NCBI GenBank assembly: GCA_005888525.1
Contig: VBAB01000308.1
Coordinates: 1 to 7,353, forward strand
Direction of reading: 5' to 3'
DNA: 7,353 bases
Source: Alphaproteobacteria bacterium
GTDB taxonomy: Bacteria; Pseudomonadota; Alphaproteobacteria; Rhizobiales; Hyphomicrobiaceae
Below the pieces are notes generated by a model. The model was not told where the DNA came from, did not search any database, and saw nothing but the letters and a program-made list of their open reading frames with translations. The stretch's first letter is position 1; each line of letters opens with the position of its first letter. Shown in pieces: positions 1 to 6,147 of this stretch. The position numbers were made by a program, and so were the translations under genes.

Positions 1-668
1 AGCCGGTGGCGGGATCCACGGGCATCCTGCCGCCGCCCAAGGGCTACCTGAAGAGGCTGCGCGAGATCACCGCCCAGCACGGCATCCTGCTGATCTTCGA
101 CGAGGTCATCACCGGTTTCGGCCGCCTCGGCCACGCCTTCGCCTCCGAGCGCTACGGCGTCACCCCCGACATGATCACTTTTGCGAAGGGTGTCACCAAC
201 GCCGCCGTGCCGATGGCGGGCGTGATGGCGTCCAAGAAGATCTACGACGCCTTCATGACCGGCCCCGAGCACCTGGTGGAGCTCTTCCACGGCTACACCT
301 ACTCGGGTCATCCGCTGGCCGCCGCCGCCGGCCTCGCCACCCTCGACATCTACAAGGACGAGGGCCTGTTCGAGCGGGCGCAGAAGCTCGAGCCGGTCTT
401 CGCCGACGCCATGATGAGCCTCAAAGGCAAGCCCAACGTGGAGGACATCCGCACCGTCGGCCTGCTCGCCGGCATCGATCTCGCACCGATCGCCGGCAAG
501 GGAGGCCTGCGCGGCTACGAGGCGACCGAGCGCATGTACCACGATCTCAACATCTACGTGCGCGTGGCCGGGGATACTCTCGTGGTGGCGCCACCGCTGA
601 TCTCCACCGAGCGCGACATCGCCGAGATCCGTGACGTTATCGCCAAGGTGCTGAAGGCAGTGGCTTAG
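1..668 (+). CDS. Omega-amino acid--pyruvate aminotransferase (class III, PLP-dependent), 5' partial
   Basis: This is the C-terminal half of a cytosolic PLP enzyme that moves an amino group from an omega-amino acid or amine, such as beta-alanine, to pyruvate. The reading frame is open from the left edge, so the N-terminus lies outside; about 221 residues are present against roughly 440 for the family. The order of motifs is clear: GILPPPKGYL, then FDEVITGFGR, whose Asp (bases 99-101) binds the PLP ring nitrogen, then TFAKGVTN, whose Lys (186-188) should form the Schiff base, then ELFHGYTYSGHPLAAAA, and near the end YVRVAGDTLVVAPP, where the Arg (561-563) sits at the substrate-carboxylate Arg position of the family. 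The GTG at 6 is internal and not a start. The TAG stop at 666-668 overlaps the stop of the convergent HAD gene. The class is secure. Beta-alanine as the physiological donor is inferred from motif similarity; another omega-amino acid or a polyamine is possible. Confidence 0.93.
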   Translation, partial: PVAGSTGILPPPKGYLKRLREITAQHGILLIFDEVITGFGRLGHAFASERYGVTPDMITFAKGVTNAAVPMAGVMASKKIYDAFMTGPEHLVELFHGYTYSGHPLAAAAGLATLDIYKDEGLFERAQKLEPVFADAMMSLKGKPNVEDIRTVGLLAGIDLAPIAGKGGLRGYEATERMYHDLNIYVRVAGDTLVVAPPLISTERDIAEIRDVIAKVLKAVA

Positions 669-1357
669 GACTCGACCAGGTCGAGCAGCGCGGCAACATC
701 CGGGAACACGAAATCCGGCTTTGGCACGGACGGGTGCAGCGCGACGCTGCGGCGGTTGATCCACGCGATCGTCAGGCCCAGCGGCTTGCCGCCGACCAGG
801 TCCGTGAACTGCGACTGGCCGGAATGCAGGATATCGTCGCGGCTGCATCCGGCGTGCGCAATCAGATAGCGGAACAGCGTCCCGTCGGGCTTGTAGCCCC
901 TGGCACGCTCGGCGGTGCATACGAGGTCGAAGGTGCGCCCCAGCTGCGTTGCAGCAAGGAGGTCGTCATCGATGTTGGAGACCACGGCAAGCCGGTAGCG
1001 CTTGGCCAGCCGTTCGAGCGTTGGCGCCACGTCGGGGAACAGCGCCAGGCCGGGGAACGCATCGAAATATCGCTCGATCAGGCGGGGGGATCCCTTGATA
1101 GCGAAGTGCTCGAAGGCCTCCGCCAGGGATAGCTCGCAAATGTCGCGATAGCGCCGATAGGGCTCCCAATAGTGCGCAATGTTGCGCTCCTCCCAGTGCT
1201 CCCAGAACGCCTTGACGTCGGTATCGGTCGCTCCGCAATCGGTCAGCATCGATTGGAACGCCGCGTAGGTGTGGGTGCGCGCATCGACCAGCGTTCCGAA
1301 CACGTCGAACGACAGGAGTTCCGGAACCAATCGCTCATGCGAGGTTCGCGCCGCCAT
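665..1357 (-). CDS. HAD-superfamily hydrolase, haloacid dehalogenase type II-like
   Basis: A 230-residue soluble hydrolase of the HAD superfamily, closest in layout to the type II haloacid dehalogenase-like group. Motif I is SFDVFGTLVD with nucleophile Asp18; motif II is VVSNID with Ser127; motif III is the Lys156 of GYKPDG; motif IV is the region HSGQSQFTDLVGGKPLGL with Asp186, followed by the typical AWINRR. A helical cap lies between about residues 25 and 110. The frame opens further upstream to a TTG at 1438, but the ATG at 1357 is preferred: it starts 17 residues before the nucleophile, the usual distance, and a weak GGAA lies about 7 bases upstream. The Ser/Asn/Asp triad typical of proven L-2-haloacid dehalogenases is not seen at its usual spacing, so the substrate could be a 2-haloacid or a phosphate ester. 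The gene converges on the aminotransferase with overlapping stops and is divergent from the EAL gene. Family secure, substrate unknown. Confidence 0.87.
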   Translation of the reverse strand: MAARTSHERLVPELLSFDVFGTLVDARTHTYAAFQSMLTDCGATDTDVKAFWEHWEERNIAHYWEPYRRYRDICELSLAEAFEHFAIKGSPRLIERYFDAFPGLALFPDVAPTLERLAKRYRLAVVSNIDDDLLAATQLGRTFDLVCTAERARGYKPDGTLFRYLIAHAGCSRDDILHSGQSQFTDLVGGKPLGLTIAWINRRSVALHPSVPKPDFVFPDVAALLDLVES

Positions 1358-1588
1358 GCTGCTGTTCCGTTGAAGTTTCCGGGCAAGGCTCGACCAACGC
1401 TGTCCGCTGGTCAATTCCCAAGATAGGTCTCGATCCAAAAGACTGCAAAATCATCAGGAGCCGTTGCGCTGGATGCCAACTCCGCCGAAAGCTGGTGACA
1501 GCCGTGGCGGCAGGGTTGCGTATGCCAGAAGGGTTCGTGGAAGCTGCTGGCGTCGATTCGATTCCGACGCAACGCGAGCCGGGGTGCA

Positions 1589-3136
1589 ATGACACAGCAA
1601 TTTGCGGTTCCCGACGACAGTCTACCCCACAACCCGCGCTACAGCGATGCCTTCGTCGTGTTCTCGGTGACGGTGCTGTCGTGCGCGATCGGCGCTTGGC
1701 TGCTGCTGCGGCTCGGGTTGGCGCTGTGGATGGGGTCGGTTGCCGCGCTTGGCGTCTATGCCGCGCTGCTCTCGTTCCACATGCTGGTGCGCCGCTCGAT
1801 CGTTGCCGCCGAGTCCCAGATCGCCGTTGCCCCGGTCGCTGGCAAGCGGACCAAGCGCGAGCCTTCGCCTGCCGCTGAAGCCGCGCGCTGGGCCGAAACC
1901 GTGATAACCGAGCCGCCGCGGCCGGCCGACGAGTTGCCGCAGCCGCATGCCGGCGACCCGTTCAATTACCGCCCGTCACGGGAACCATCGCTGCCCTTTG
2001 CGGCGACAGACCCCAATCCTGCGCCGCCGCTGGCGGCGGGGGACCCGCAGGCAAGCGAGCCGCCGCGCCTGCCCGACGCGTCGCAGCCCGACATGAGCGT
2101 CGAGCTCATCCAGGACCTGATCAAGAAGCTCGCGGACGAGCTCAACACGGCAACCGGGAGCGAGCGTCTCGCCGCCCCCTCCGAGCCGGGCCAGGAGGTC
2201 GAGGCCATGGTCGGCCGCTCGCTCTCGGCTTTACAAGCCACGGCGCGTACGATGCGTGATCCTGCCGGGCAAGCGGAGGCCGCTGCTCCCGCCGGCCAAG
2301 TGCCCGCGTGGTGGCCGATGCCGAGGTCCGAGCCCAGCCCGGAGCAGGCCGGGCCGGCACCCGGCGCCCCTCCGCAGCTCAATCCCCAGCTCGCGCGTAT
2401 CGCCGAGGCTGTCGCGGCGGAGCGCATGGAGGTCCTGCTCGAGCCGATCCACGCCCTCGTGGAGGGTCGGCCGCGGCATTTCGAGGTGAGCATGCGGCTG
2501 CTCACGGCCGACGGAGCCACGCTCGATCAGCGCGACTACGCGCAGGCGGCGCTGGGCTCCGGCCTGATGCCGCGCATCGATGCCGCCAAGATGGTGCGCG
2601 CCGCGCGCGTGGCGGGACGGCTCGGCCGGCGCGGTCGGGAAGGCGCGGTACTGGCGACGATGGCCGGCGATTCACTCACCGACCAAGCCTTCCTCGACGC
2701 TGCCGCCAGCGGTCCTGGAAACGGGGCGACAATGGGTCTCGTCCTTTGCTTCGCGCAAGGCGATGTGCGCACCTTCACGCCCGGCCATGTCCGGGCGCTC
2801 GGCGATCTGGCGGCAATGGGGTTCCGCTTCGCGCTCGAGGACGTGACCGACCTCGACATGGACTTCGCCGCCCTCAAGGAGATGGGTTTCGCATTCGTCG
2901 AGCTCGACGCCCCGGTGTTCCTCGACGGTCTGCCGGCTGCCGCAGGTCGCGTGCCCGCCTCCGACCTGTGCCGCCATCTGGCCGACTTCGGCCTGAGCCT
3001 GATCGTCGGGCGCATCGAGGATGACTGGCTGCTGGCACGCATCCTGGGCTTCGGCGTGCTGTTCGGCAAAGGCACCCTGTTCGGCGGGCCGCGGTTGGTG
3101 AAGGATGAAGTGGTCGCGGGGCCCGCGGCGGCTTGA
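1589..3136 (+). CDS. Membrane-anchored protein with degenerate EAL domain
   Basis: A 515-residue protein, probably in the inner membrane with its C-terminus in the cytoplasm. Residues 21-42 and 43-66 form two hydrophobic helices separated by a very short turn. Residues 75-265 are a low-complexity Pro/Ala/Glu linker with one helical stretch near 171-186. Residues 265-505 match the fold order of EAL c-di-GMP phosphodiesterases, but the catalytic signatures are eroded: EALLR is EVSMR (299-303), the metal-binding Asn motif is ATMAGDSL, the TE motif is AQ (389-390), DDFGTG is EDVTDL (417-422), the IKID lysine is Glu438, AEGVE is VGRIE (473-477), and QGYLFG is KGTLFGGP (494-501). Known EAL enzymes need most of these residues for metal and catalysis, so I infer a non-catalytic binding or scaffold role. 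The ATG at 1589 has only a weak upstream purine run. The TIGR01459 hydrolase follows 176 bp downstream on the same strand. The protein's partner or pathway is not evident. Confidence 0.88.
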   Translation: MTQQFAVPDDSLPHNPRYSDAFVVFSVTVLSCAIGAWLLLRLGLALWMGSVAALGVYAALLSFHMLVRRSIVAAESQIAVAPVAGKRTKREPSPAAEAARWAETVITEPPRPADELPQPHAGDPFNYRPSREPSLPFAATDPNPAPPLAAGDPQASEPPRLPDASQPDMSVELIQDLIKKLADELNTATGSERLAAPSEPGQEVEAMVGRSLSALQATARTMRDPAGQAEAAAPAGQVPAWWPMPRSEPSPEQAGPAPGAPPQLNPQLARIAEAVAAERMEVLLEPIHALVEGRPRHFEVSMRLLTADGATLDQRDYAQAALGSGLMPRIDAAKMVRAARVAGRLGRRGREGAVLATMAGDSLTDQAFLDAAASGPGNGATMGLVLCFAQGDVRTFTPGHVRALGDLAAMGFRFALEDVTDLDMDFAALKEMGFAFVELDAPVFLDGLPAAAGRVPASDLCRHLADFGLSLIVGRIEDDWLLARILGFGVLFGKGTLFGGPRLVKDEVVAGPAAA

Positions 3137-3147
3137 ATGGTCACTCT

Positions 3148-3265
3148 CCCTCTCCCCATCGTCCTTCACGATGGGGAGAGGGTCGGGTGAGGGGCAGCCA
3201 CGAACGGCATCGCACGCGTCTGCCCCTCACCCTAACCCTCTCCCCGCGGAAGAGCGGGGAGAGGG
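3148..3265. repeat. Inverted pair of REP-like palindromic units (REPIN/BIME-like)
   Basis: Two similar units face each other. The left unit has a perfect 15-bp stem (3148-3162 with 3168-3182, 5-base loop) built on CCCTCTCCCC, followed by GGGTGAGGGGCA at 3185-3196. The right unit is its mirror: TGCCCCTCACCC at 3221-3232, then a 12-bp perfect stem (3236-3247 with 3254-3265, 6-base loop) on the same CCCTCTCCCC core. The two 12-base tails are exact reverse complements, so the whole element can fold as one large stem around a 24-base centre (3197-3220). Sequences of this CCCTCACCCTAACCCTCTCCCC type recur between genes in many proteobacteria as non-autonomous palindromic repeats; that is from memory. 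It lies between the EAL and HAD genes. There is no T-run after either stem, so it is not a classic intrinsic terminator, although it could stall RNA decay or transcription. Confidence 0.85.
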
Positions 3266-3312
3266 GACCCGCGCCCTTCCACTCGAGCCGGATTTGCCCT
3301 AGGTCAGGCCGC

Positions 3313-4167
3313 ATGACACCCGCGGCCATCCCTCTCCTGCCCTCGATCGCCGGCCTTTCCCCCATGTGCGACGCCTGGATCGTCGACATCTGGGGCGTGA
3401 TGCACAACGGCGCGCGCGCGTTCGATGCCGCCGGCGAGGCCTGCCGCAACTTCCGAGCGGGCGGTGGCATCGTCGTGCTGCTCTCCAACGCACCACGGCC
3501 GTTCAGCGCGGTGGTAGGGCAGATGACCGTGCTCGGCGTCGACCCGGCCGCCTACGACGGCGGGGTGACATCGGGGGATGCAACGCGAGGGCTGATCGAG
3601 GCTTGGGCCGGCAAGCCGCTCTTGCATATCGGTCCGGAGCGGGACCAGGGCCTGTTCGACGGCCTCGGCGTGAAGCTGGCCACGGCCGAGGAAGCCCAGG
3701 CGATCGTCTGCTCGGGGTTTTACGACGACACCCGCGAGACGCCGGCGGACTACGCGGGGCTCTTTGAGCGTCTGGCCGCGCGCCGCCTGCCAATGATCTG
3801 CGCCAATCCGGACCTGATGGTGGAGCGGGGCGACAAGCTCGTCTACTGCGCCGGCGCTCTGGCGGCGATCTACGCGGAGAAGGGTGGCGAGGTCGTCTAC
3901 GCCGGCAAGCCCTACTTGCCGATCTACGAGCGCACCTTGGCCGCCATCGACCGCATCAAAGGCTCCCACGTGCCGAAGGAGCGCATCCTGGCGATCGGCG
4001 ATGGCGTCGACACGGACCTGCTCGGTGCGCACCGGGCCGGCCTGCGCTCGGTGTTCATCGCCAGCGCCGTGCATCTGCCTGATGGCCTCGACGAGCGTGC
4101 GCTGGCTGAGCTGTTCGCCTCGCGCCCCTTCCGCCCCGTTGCCGCGCTGTCGGCGCTGGTGTGGTAA
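3313..4167 (+). CDS. TIGR01459-family HAD hydrolase (class IIA, NagD-like)
   Basis: A 284-residue soluble hydrolase of HAD class IIA, the group that includes NagD and pyridoxal phosphatases. Motif I is IVDIWGVMHNG with nucleophile Asp25; motif II is LLSNAPRP with Ser58; the segment CANPDLMVERGDKLVYCAGA (163-182) and Lys199 in YAGKP are hallmarks of the class; motif IV is IGDGVDTDLLGA with Asp230, Asp233 and Asp235. The residue two after the nucleophile, usually a catalytic Asp, is Trp27; as I recall it this is normal for the TIGR01459 group and may alter the chemistry. The start at 3313 is chosen because it sits about 25 residues before the nucleophile, while the open frame further upstream to 3133 runs through a palindromic repeat. 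There is only a weak AGG-rich Shine-Dalgarno. Substrate unknown, most likely a sugar or nucleotide phosphate. In other alphaproteobacteria I recall this gene near ribF; here the next gene is unrelated and on the other strand. Confidence 0.93.
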   Translation: MTPAAIPLLPSIAGLSPMCDAWIVDIWGVMHNGARAFDAAGEACRNFRAGGGIVVLLSNAPRPFSAVVGQMTVLGVDPAAYDGGVTSGDATRGLIEAWAGKPLLHIGPERDQGLFDGLGVKLATAEEAQAIVCSGFYDDTRETPADYAGLFERLAARRLPMICANPDLMVERGDKLVYCAGALAAIYAEKGGEVVYAGKPYLPIYERTLAAIDRIKGSHVPKERILAIGDGVDTDLLGAHRAGLRSVFIASAVHLPDGLDERALAELFASRPFRPVAALSALVW

Positions 4168-4169
4168 GA

Positions 4170-4196
4170 GGTGTCAGACCCTCTGGGTCTGATACC
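4170..4196. repeat. GGTGTCAGACCC palindrome, copy 1
   Basis: A 12-bp inverted repeat, 4170-4181 against 4185-4196, with a 3-base loop. One position (G4173 opposite T4193) is a G-T wobble; the rest pair perfectly. It begins two bases after the stop codon of the TIGR01459 gene, so its RNA hairpin could mark the 3' end of that transcript, but no T-run follows. Palindromes with this GTCAGACCC core are, as I recall, dispersed repeats often linked to IS200-like REP-associated transposases; no transposase is in this window. Confidence 0.82.
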
Positions 4197-4221
4197 ATTG
4201 CTCCAACAGGCGTTTGACCAT

Positions 4222-4248
4222 GGTGTCAGACCCGGAGGGTCTGACACC
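4222..4248. repeat. GGTGTCAGACCC palindrome, copy 2
   Basis: A perfect 12-bp inverted repeat, 4222-4233 against 4237-4248, with the 3-base loop GGA. Its left arm is identical to that of copy 1 and starts exactly 52 bases later, giving a tandem pair of hairpins. The flanking bases between the two copies are not palindromic. No coding frame covers it convincingly. Confidence 0.85.
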
Positions 4249-4254
4249 CACGCG

Positions 4255-4283
4255 GGTCTGCGCTTCGCTTCACCCAACCTACG
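4255..4283. repeat. Fragment of a dispersed GCTTCGCTTCACCCAACCTACG-type repeat
   Basis: Immediately after the second GTCAGACCC palindrome lies GGTCTGCGCTTCGCTTC followed by ACCCAACCTACG. I recall closely similar strings (GCTTCGCTCAACCCAACCTACG and variants) as part of a dispersed intergenic palindrome in many proteobacterial genomes. Only one arm is present here, so this would be a half-element. Identification rests on memory of the motif, not on internal structure. Confidence 0.45.
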
Positions 4284-4308
4284 CTCGCTGGTTTGGTAGC
4301 GGAAGTCC

Positions 4309-4500
4309 TCACCACATCTTCAGAATCGCGAGGACGACGCCCGCGCCAGCGGCCGTGCAGGCCAAAGCAGTCAGCAGCCGATTGAGCAGTGCGCCACGTC
4401 GCCGTGCGCTCTCCATGCGCGCGAGCAGCGCATCCTGCTCGGCCTCGCTCATCTTCTGCCAGTCGTCGATCGCGGGGAACTGTGGCGTCGCCCCGATCAT
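4309..4500 (-). CDS. Small single-pass membrane protein, hypothetical
   Basis: A 63-residue protein that I do not assign to a named family. Residues 1-38 are polar and probably helical, with the phrase DDWQKMSEAEQDALLARME followed by basic residues SARRR; residues 39-60 form one hydrophobic helix rich in Leu, Ala and Gly, ending in KMW. This suggests a tail-anchored inner-membrane protein with its N-terminus in the cytoplasm (basic residues just before the helix). An ATG 18 codons upstream (4554) would give 81 residues, but it has no ribosome-binding site, whereas the ATG at 4500 has GAGG five bases upstream (4506-4509 on the complementary strand). Codon use is like its neighbours. It is alone on its strand, 121 bp downstream of the quinone oxidoreductase stop, so it might be read through from that gene. 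No function can be proposed. Confidence 0.68.
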   Translation of the reverse strand: MIGATPQFPAIDDWQKMSEAEQDALLARMESARRRGALLNRLLTALACTAAGAGVVLAILKMW

Positions 4501-4621
4501 AGGTGCCTCATCGTTTTCACCGTGCGCCGATGCAGCGCGTTGACACTCCAGCATCGGCCGAATCAGACGATTCTAAGCGATCGTCCGCCGGCAGCCTTGC
4601 ATGGCCATCCGATATGGCGCG

Positions 4622-5602
4622 TCACACCACCAGCACCACCTTGCCGACGTGCTGGCCCGACTCCAGGCGGCGGTGCGCATCGGCGGCCTTGGGCAACGGG
4701 AAGGTGGAATCCATCACCACCCGCACCTTGCCCGACGCGAGCAGCGGCCACACCTTGGCTTCCAGCGCGCGGGCGAAGCCGGCTTTGGCCTCCCGCGTGC
4801 GCGGCCGCAGCGTCGAGCCCGTGAGGGTGACGCGCTTCATCATCACGCGCGCGATGTTGATCTTCACCTCGGCCCCGCCGAGCACGGCGATCTGCACGAT
4901 GCGCCCGATGTTGCGCTCGGTGTAGTCGCCGCCCACCATGTCGAGCGTCACGTCGACGCCCTTGCCGCCGGTGGCGTCGCGAGCGGCTGCGACGAAGTCC
5001 TCCGTCTTGTAATTGATGGCCCGGTCGGCGCCGATCTCGAGGCACGCCTTGCACTTCTCGGGCGAGCCGGCGGTGGCGATCACCCTGGCGCCGAAGGCCT
5101 TGGCGAGCTGGATGGCTGTGGTGCCTATGCCGCTGGTGCCGCCGTGCACCAGGAACCATTCGCCGGCCGTGAGGCGGCCGCGCTCGAACACGTTGTTCCA
5201 CACCGTGAAGAAGGTTTCGGGCACGGCGCCCGCTTGCACCATGTCGAGGCCCGCCGGGATGGGCAGCGCGATGGGCTCCTCGGCGAGGCAGTACTGGGCG
5301 TAGCCGCCGCCGTTGACGAGCGCGCACACCTTGTCGCCGAGCTTCCAGCGCGTCACGCCCGGGCCCACGGCCGCCACCTCGCCGGCGATCTCGAGGCCGG
5401 GCAGCGGCGAGTGGCCAGGCGGCGGCGGATAGAGCCCGGCACGCTGCATGAGGTCGGGGCGGTTGACCCCCGCCGCCGCTACCTTGACCAGGATCTGGCC
5501 GGCCGCAGGCTTGGGCGTGGGCATGGTCTTCGGCTTCAGGACCTCGGGCCCGCCGGGCGTGGAGATCTCGATTGCCGTCATCGTCTCGGGCACGCTGGCC
5601 AT
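4622..5602 (-). CDS. NAD(P)H quinone oxidoreductase, PIG3 family
   Basis: A 326-residue zinc-independent member of the medium-chain dehydrogenase/reductase superfamily, of the PIG3/TIGR02824 quinone oxidoreductase type: it would use NAD(P)H to reduce quinones or related enones in the cytosol. The N-terminal GroES-like domain carries GVNRPDLMQRAGLYPPPPG (45-63), the PIG3 signature, and GLEIAGEV (69-76). The Rossmann domain carries HGGTSGIG (153-160) and ATAGS (176-180); KRVTLTGSTLRPRT (256-269) is typical of PIG3 proteins, and the C-terminus GKVVLVV closes the catalytic domain. No structural-zinc cysteine cluster is seen. Length matches the family (about 325-335). The ATG at 5602 is preferred over the in-frame ATG at 5581 because GGAG lies seven bases before it (5610-5613). 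The gene is transcribed away from the NTF2-like gene across a 119-bp shared upstream region. The physiological substrate is unknown. Confidence 0.94.
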   Translation of the reverse strand: MASVPETMTAIEISTPGGPEVLKPKTMPTPKPAAGQILVKVAAAGVNRPDLMQRAGLYPPPPGHSPLPGLEIAGEVAAVGPGVTRWKLGDKVCALVNGGGYAQYCLAEEPIALPIPAGLDMVQAGAVPETFFTVWNNVFERGRLTAGEWFLVHGGTSGIGTTAIQLAKAFGARVIATAGSPEKCKACLEIGADRAINYKTEDFVAAARDATGGKGVDVTLDMVGGDYTERNIGRIVQIAVLGGAEVKINIARVMMKRVTLTGSTLRPRTREAKAGFARALEAKVWPLLASGKVRVVMDSTFPLPKAADAHRRLESGQHVGKVVLVV

Positions 5603-5721
5603 GGCTCCGCTCCGTCAGATTGGCATTTGCTCGCAGCGAGGCTTGCCCGATGTCGAGGGTTGAGACAAGAGGCCAGCCGTGCGACCCTCGCCGCCGCGTT
5701 CGACCAGACAAGGAGTGGGTC
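5603..5721. promoter_or_regulatory. Divergent intergenic region, presumed shared promoter region
   Basis: These 119 bases separate two divergently read genes, so they must hold both upstream regions. I can see ribosome-binding sites at both ends (GGAG on the minus strand at 5610-5613, AAGGAG on the plus strand at 5710-5715) and a short CTCG-CAG-CGAG inverted repeat at 5630-5640. I cannot point to a convincing -35/-10 pair, and the inverted repeat is too short to call an operator. Confidence 0.4.
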
Positions 5722-6093
5722 ATGTCAAAGACACAGACGCAAGAGCTGAGCGAAGCGGTCCAGCTCTATCTCGATCTCATGTACGACTGCGATACGGCCA
5801 AGTTCGATCGCGTGTTCGGCCCCACCTCGCAGCTGCATGGTTTTCGCGAAGGCAAGATGACCTGCTGGCCGGCCGCGCAGTACAAGGAGATCCTGGCCGG
5901 CCGCAAGTCGCCGAAGGCGCTGGGATCGCGGCGCGAGGAACAGGTGCTGCTGCTGGACGTGGCTTCGCCGACCCAGGCGCTCGCCAAGGTCCGCGTGCGC
6001 ATCAACGATATGATCTTCGTCGATTACCTCTCCTATCACAAGGTCGACGATCGCTGGCTGATTACGTCGAAGGCTTACCATCGCGAGGTTTAG
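5722..6093 (+). CDS. NTF2-like (SnoaL/lumazine-binding-like) small protein
   Basis: A 123-residue protein of the NTF2-like alpha+beta barrel superfamily, resembling the Pfam lumazine-binding-like (PF12893) branch. The order is typical: an N-terminal helix with AVQLYLDLMYDCDTAKFDRVF (about residues 12-32), a segment in which the substrate-pocket helix WPAAQYKEIL and RKSPKALG lie (about 50-68), then beta strands EEQVLLLDV, ALAKVRVRI, IFVDYLSYHKVDDRWLITSKAYH at the C-terminus. Such proteins are either small enzymes or ligand-binding domains; no catalytic residue set can be named here. There is no signal peptide. The ATG at 5722 is supported by AAGGAG six bases upstream. DUF1192 follows 54 bp later on the same strand and may be co-transcribed. 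A 30-bp stretch of this gene (5897-5926) recurs almost exactly at 6477-6506. Fold family fairly sure; function unknown. Confidence 0.85.
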   Translation: MSKTQTQELSEAVQLYLDLMYDCDTAKFDRVFGPTSQLHGFREGKMTCWPAAQYKEILAGRKSPKALGSRREEQVLLLDVASPTQALAKVRVRINDMIFVDYLSYHKVDDRWLITSKAYHREV

Positions 6094-6136
6094 CCTGGAC
6101 GGCTGCCGTTAAGTGTTCACTCTGGACGCTCGGACC

Positions 6137-6145
6137 AGGAGGAGG
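6137..6145 (+). promoter_or_regulatory. Strong Shine-Dalgarno before DUF1192
   Basis: AGGAGGAGG ends two bases before the ATG at 6148, so the AGGAGG portion at 6137-6142 lies at a five-base spacing. It is the strongest ribosome-binding site in the window and fixes the start of the small gene that follows. Confidence 0.8.
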
Positions 6146-6147
6146 CC

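Noticed and set aside
1335..1595. Possible small minus-strand gene in the 1358-1588 spacer
   Set aside because: The sequence is Ser/Pro/Arg-rich without motifs, extends into both flanking genes and lacks a supported start; the spacer is better read as a divergent upstream region in which I could not find a clear promoter.
2308..3024. Alternative plus-strand frame within the EAL gene, and minus-strand frames over the same region
   Set aside because: Arg/Ala-rich compositional shadows with no recognisable domain, while the 1589-3136 frame has a coherent membrane-linker-EAL layout.
3133..3312. N-terminal extension of the TIGR01459 gene to an upstream ATG
   Set aside because: The frame is open, but it runs straight through the palindromic REP-like doublet and encodes low-complexity Pro/Arg/Ser sequence; family members begin about 25 residues before the nucleophile, as with the ATG at 3313.
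3304..4074. 256-residue minus-strand frame opposite the TIGR01459 gene
   Set aside because: No family motif or ribosome-binding site; the sense frame carries all HAD motifs in order.
4170..4196. Rho-independent terminator after the TIGR01459 gene
   Set aside because: The stem is good but no run of T follows on either strand, so it was kept as a repeat with only a possible role at the transcript end.
4170..4248. CRISPR-like pair of repeats
   Set aside because: Only two copies, each a self-complementary hairpin, with one spacer and no cas genes; they fit dispersed palindromes better.
4563..5749. Long frames on both strands overlapping the quinone oxidoreductase
   Set aside because: They encode Arg/Gly/His-rich sequence without family motifs and arise from high GC at third positions; the 4622-5602 minus frame has complete PIG3 motifs.
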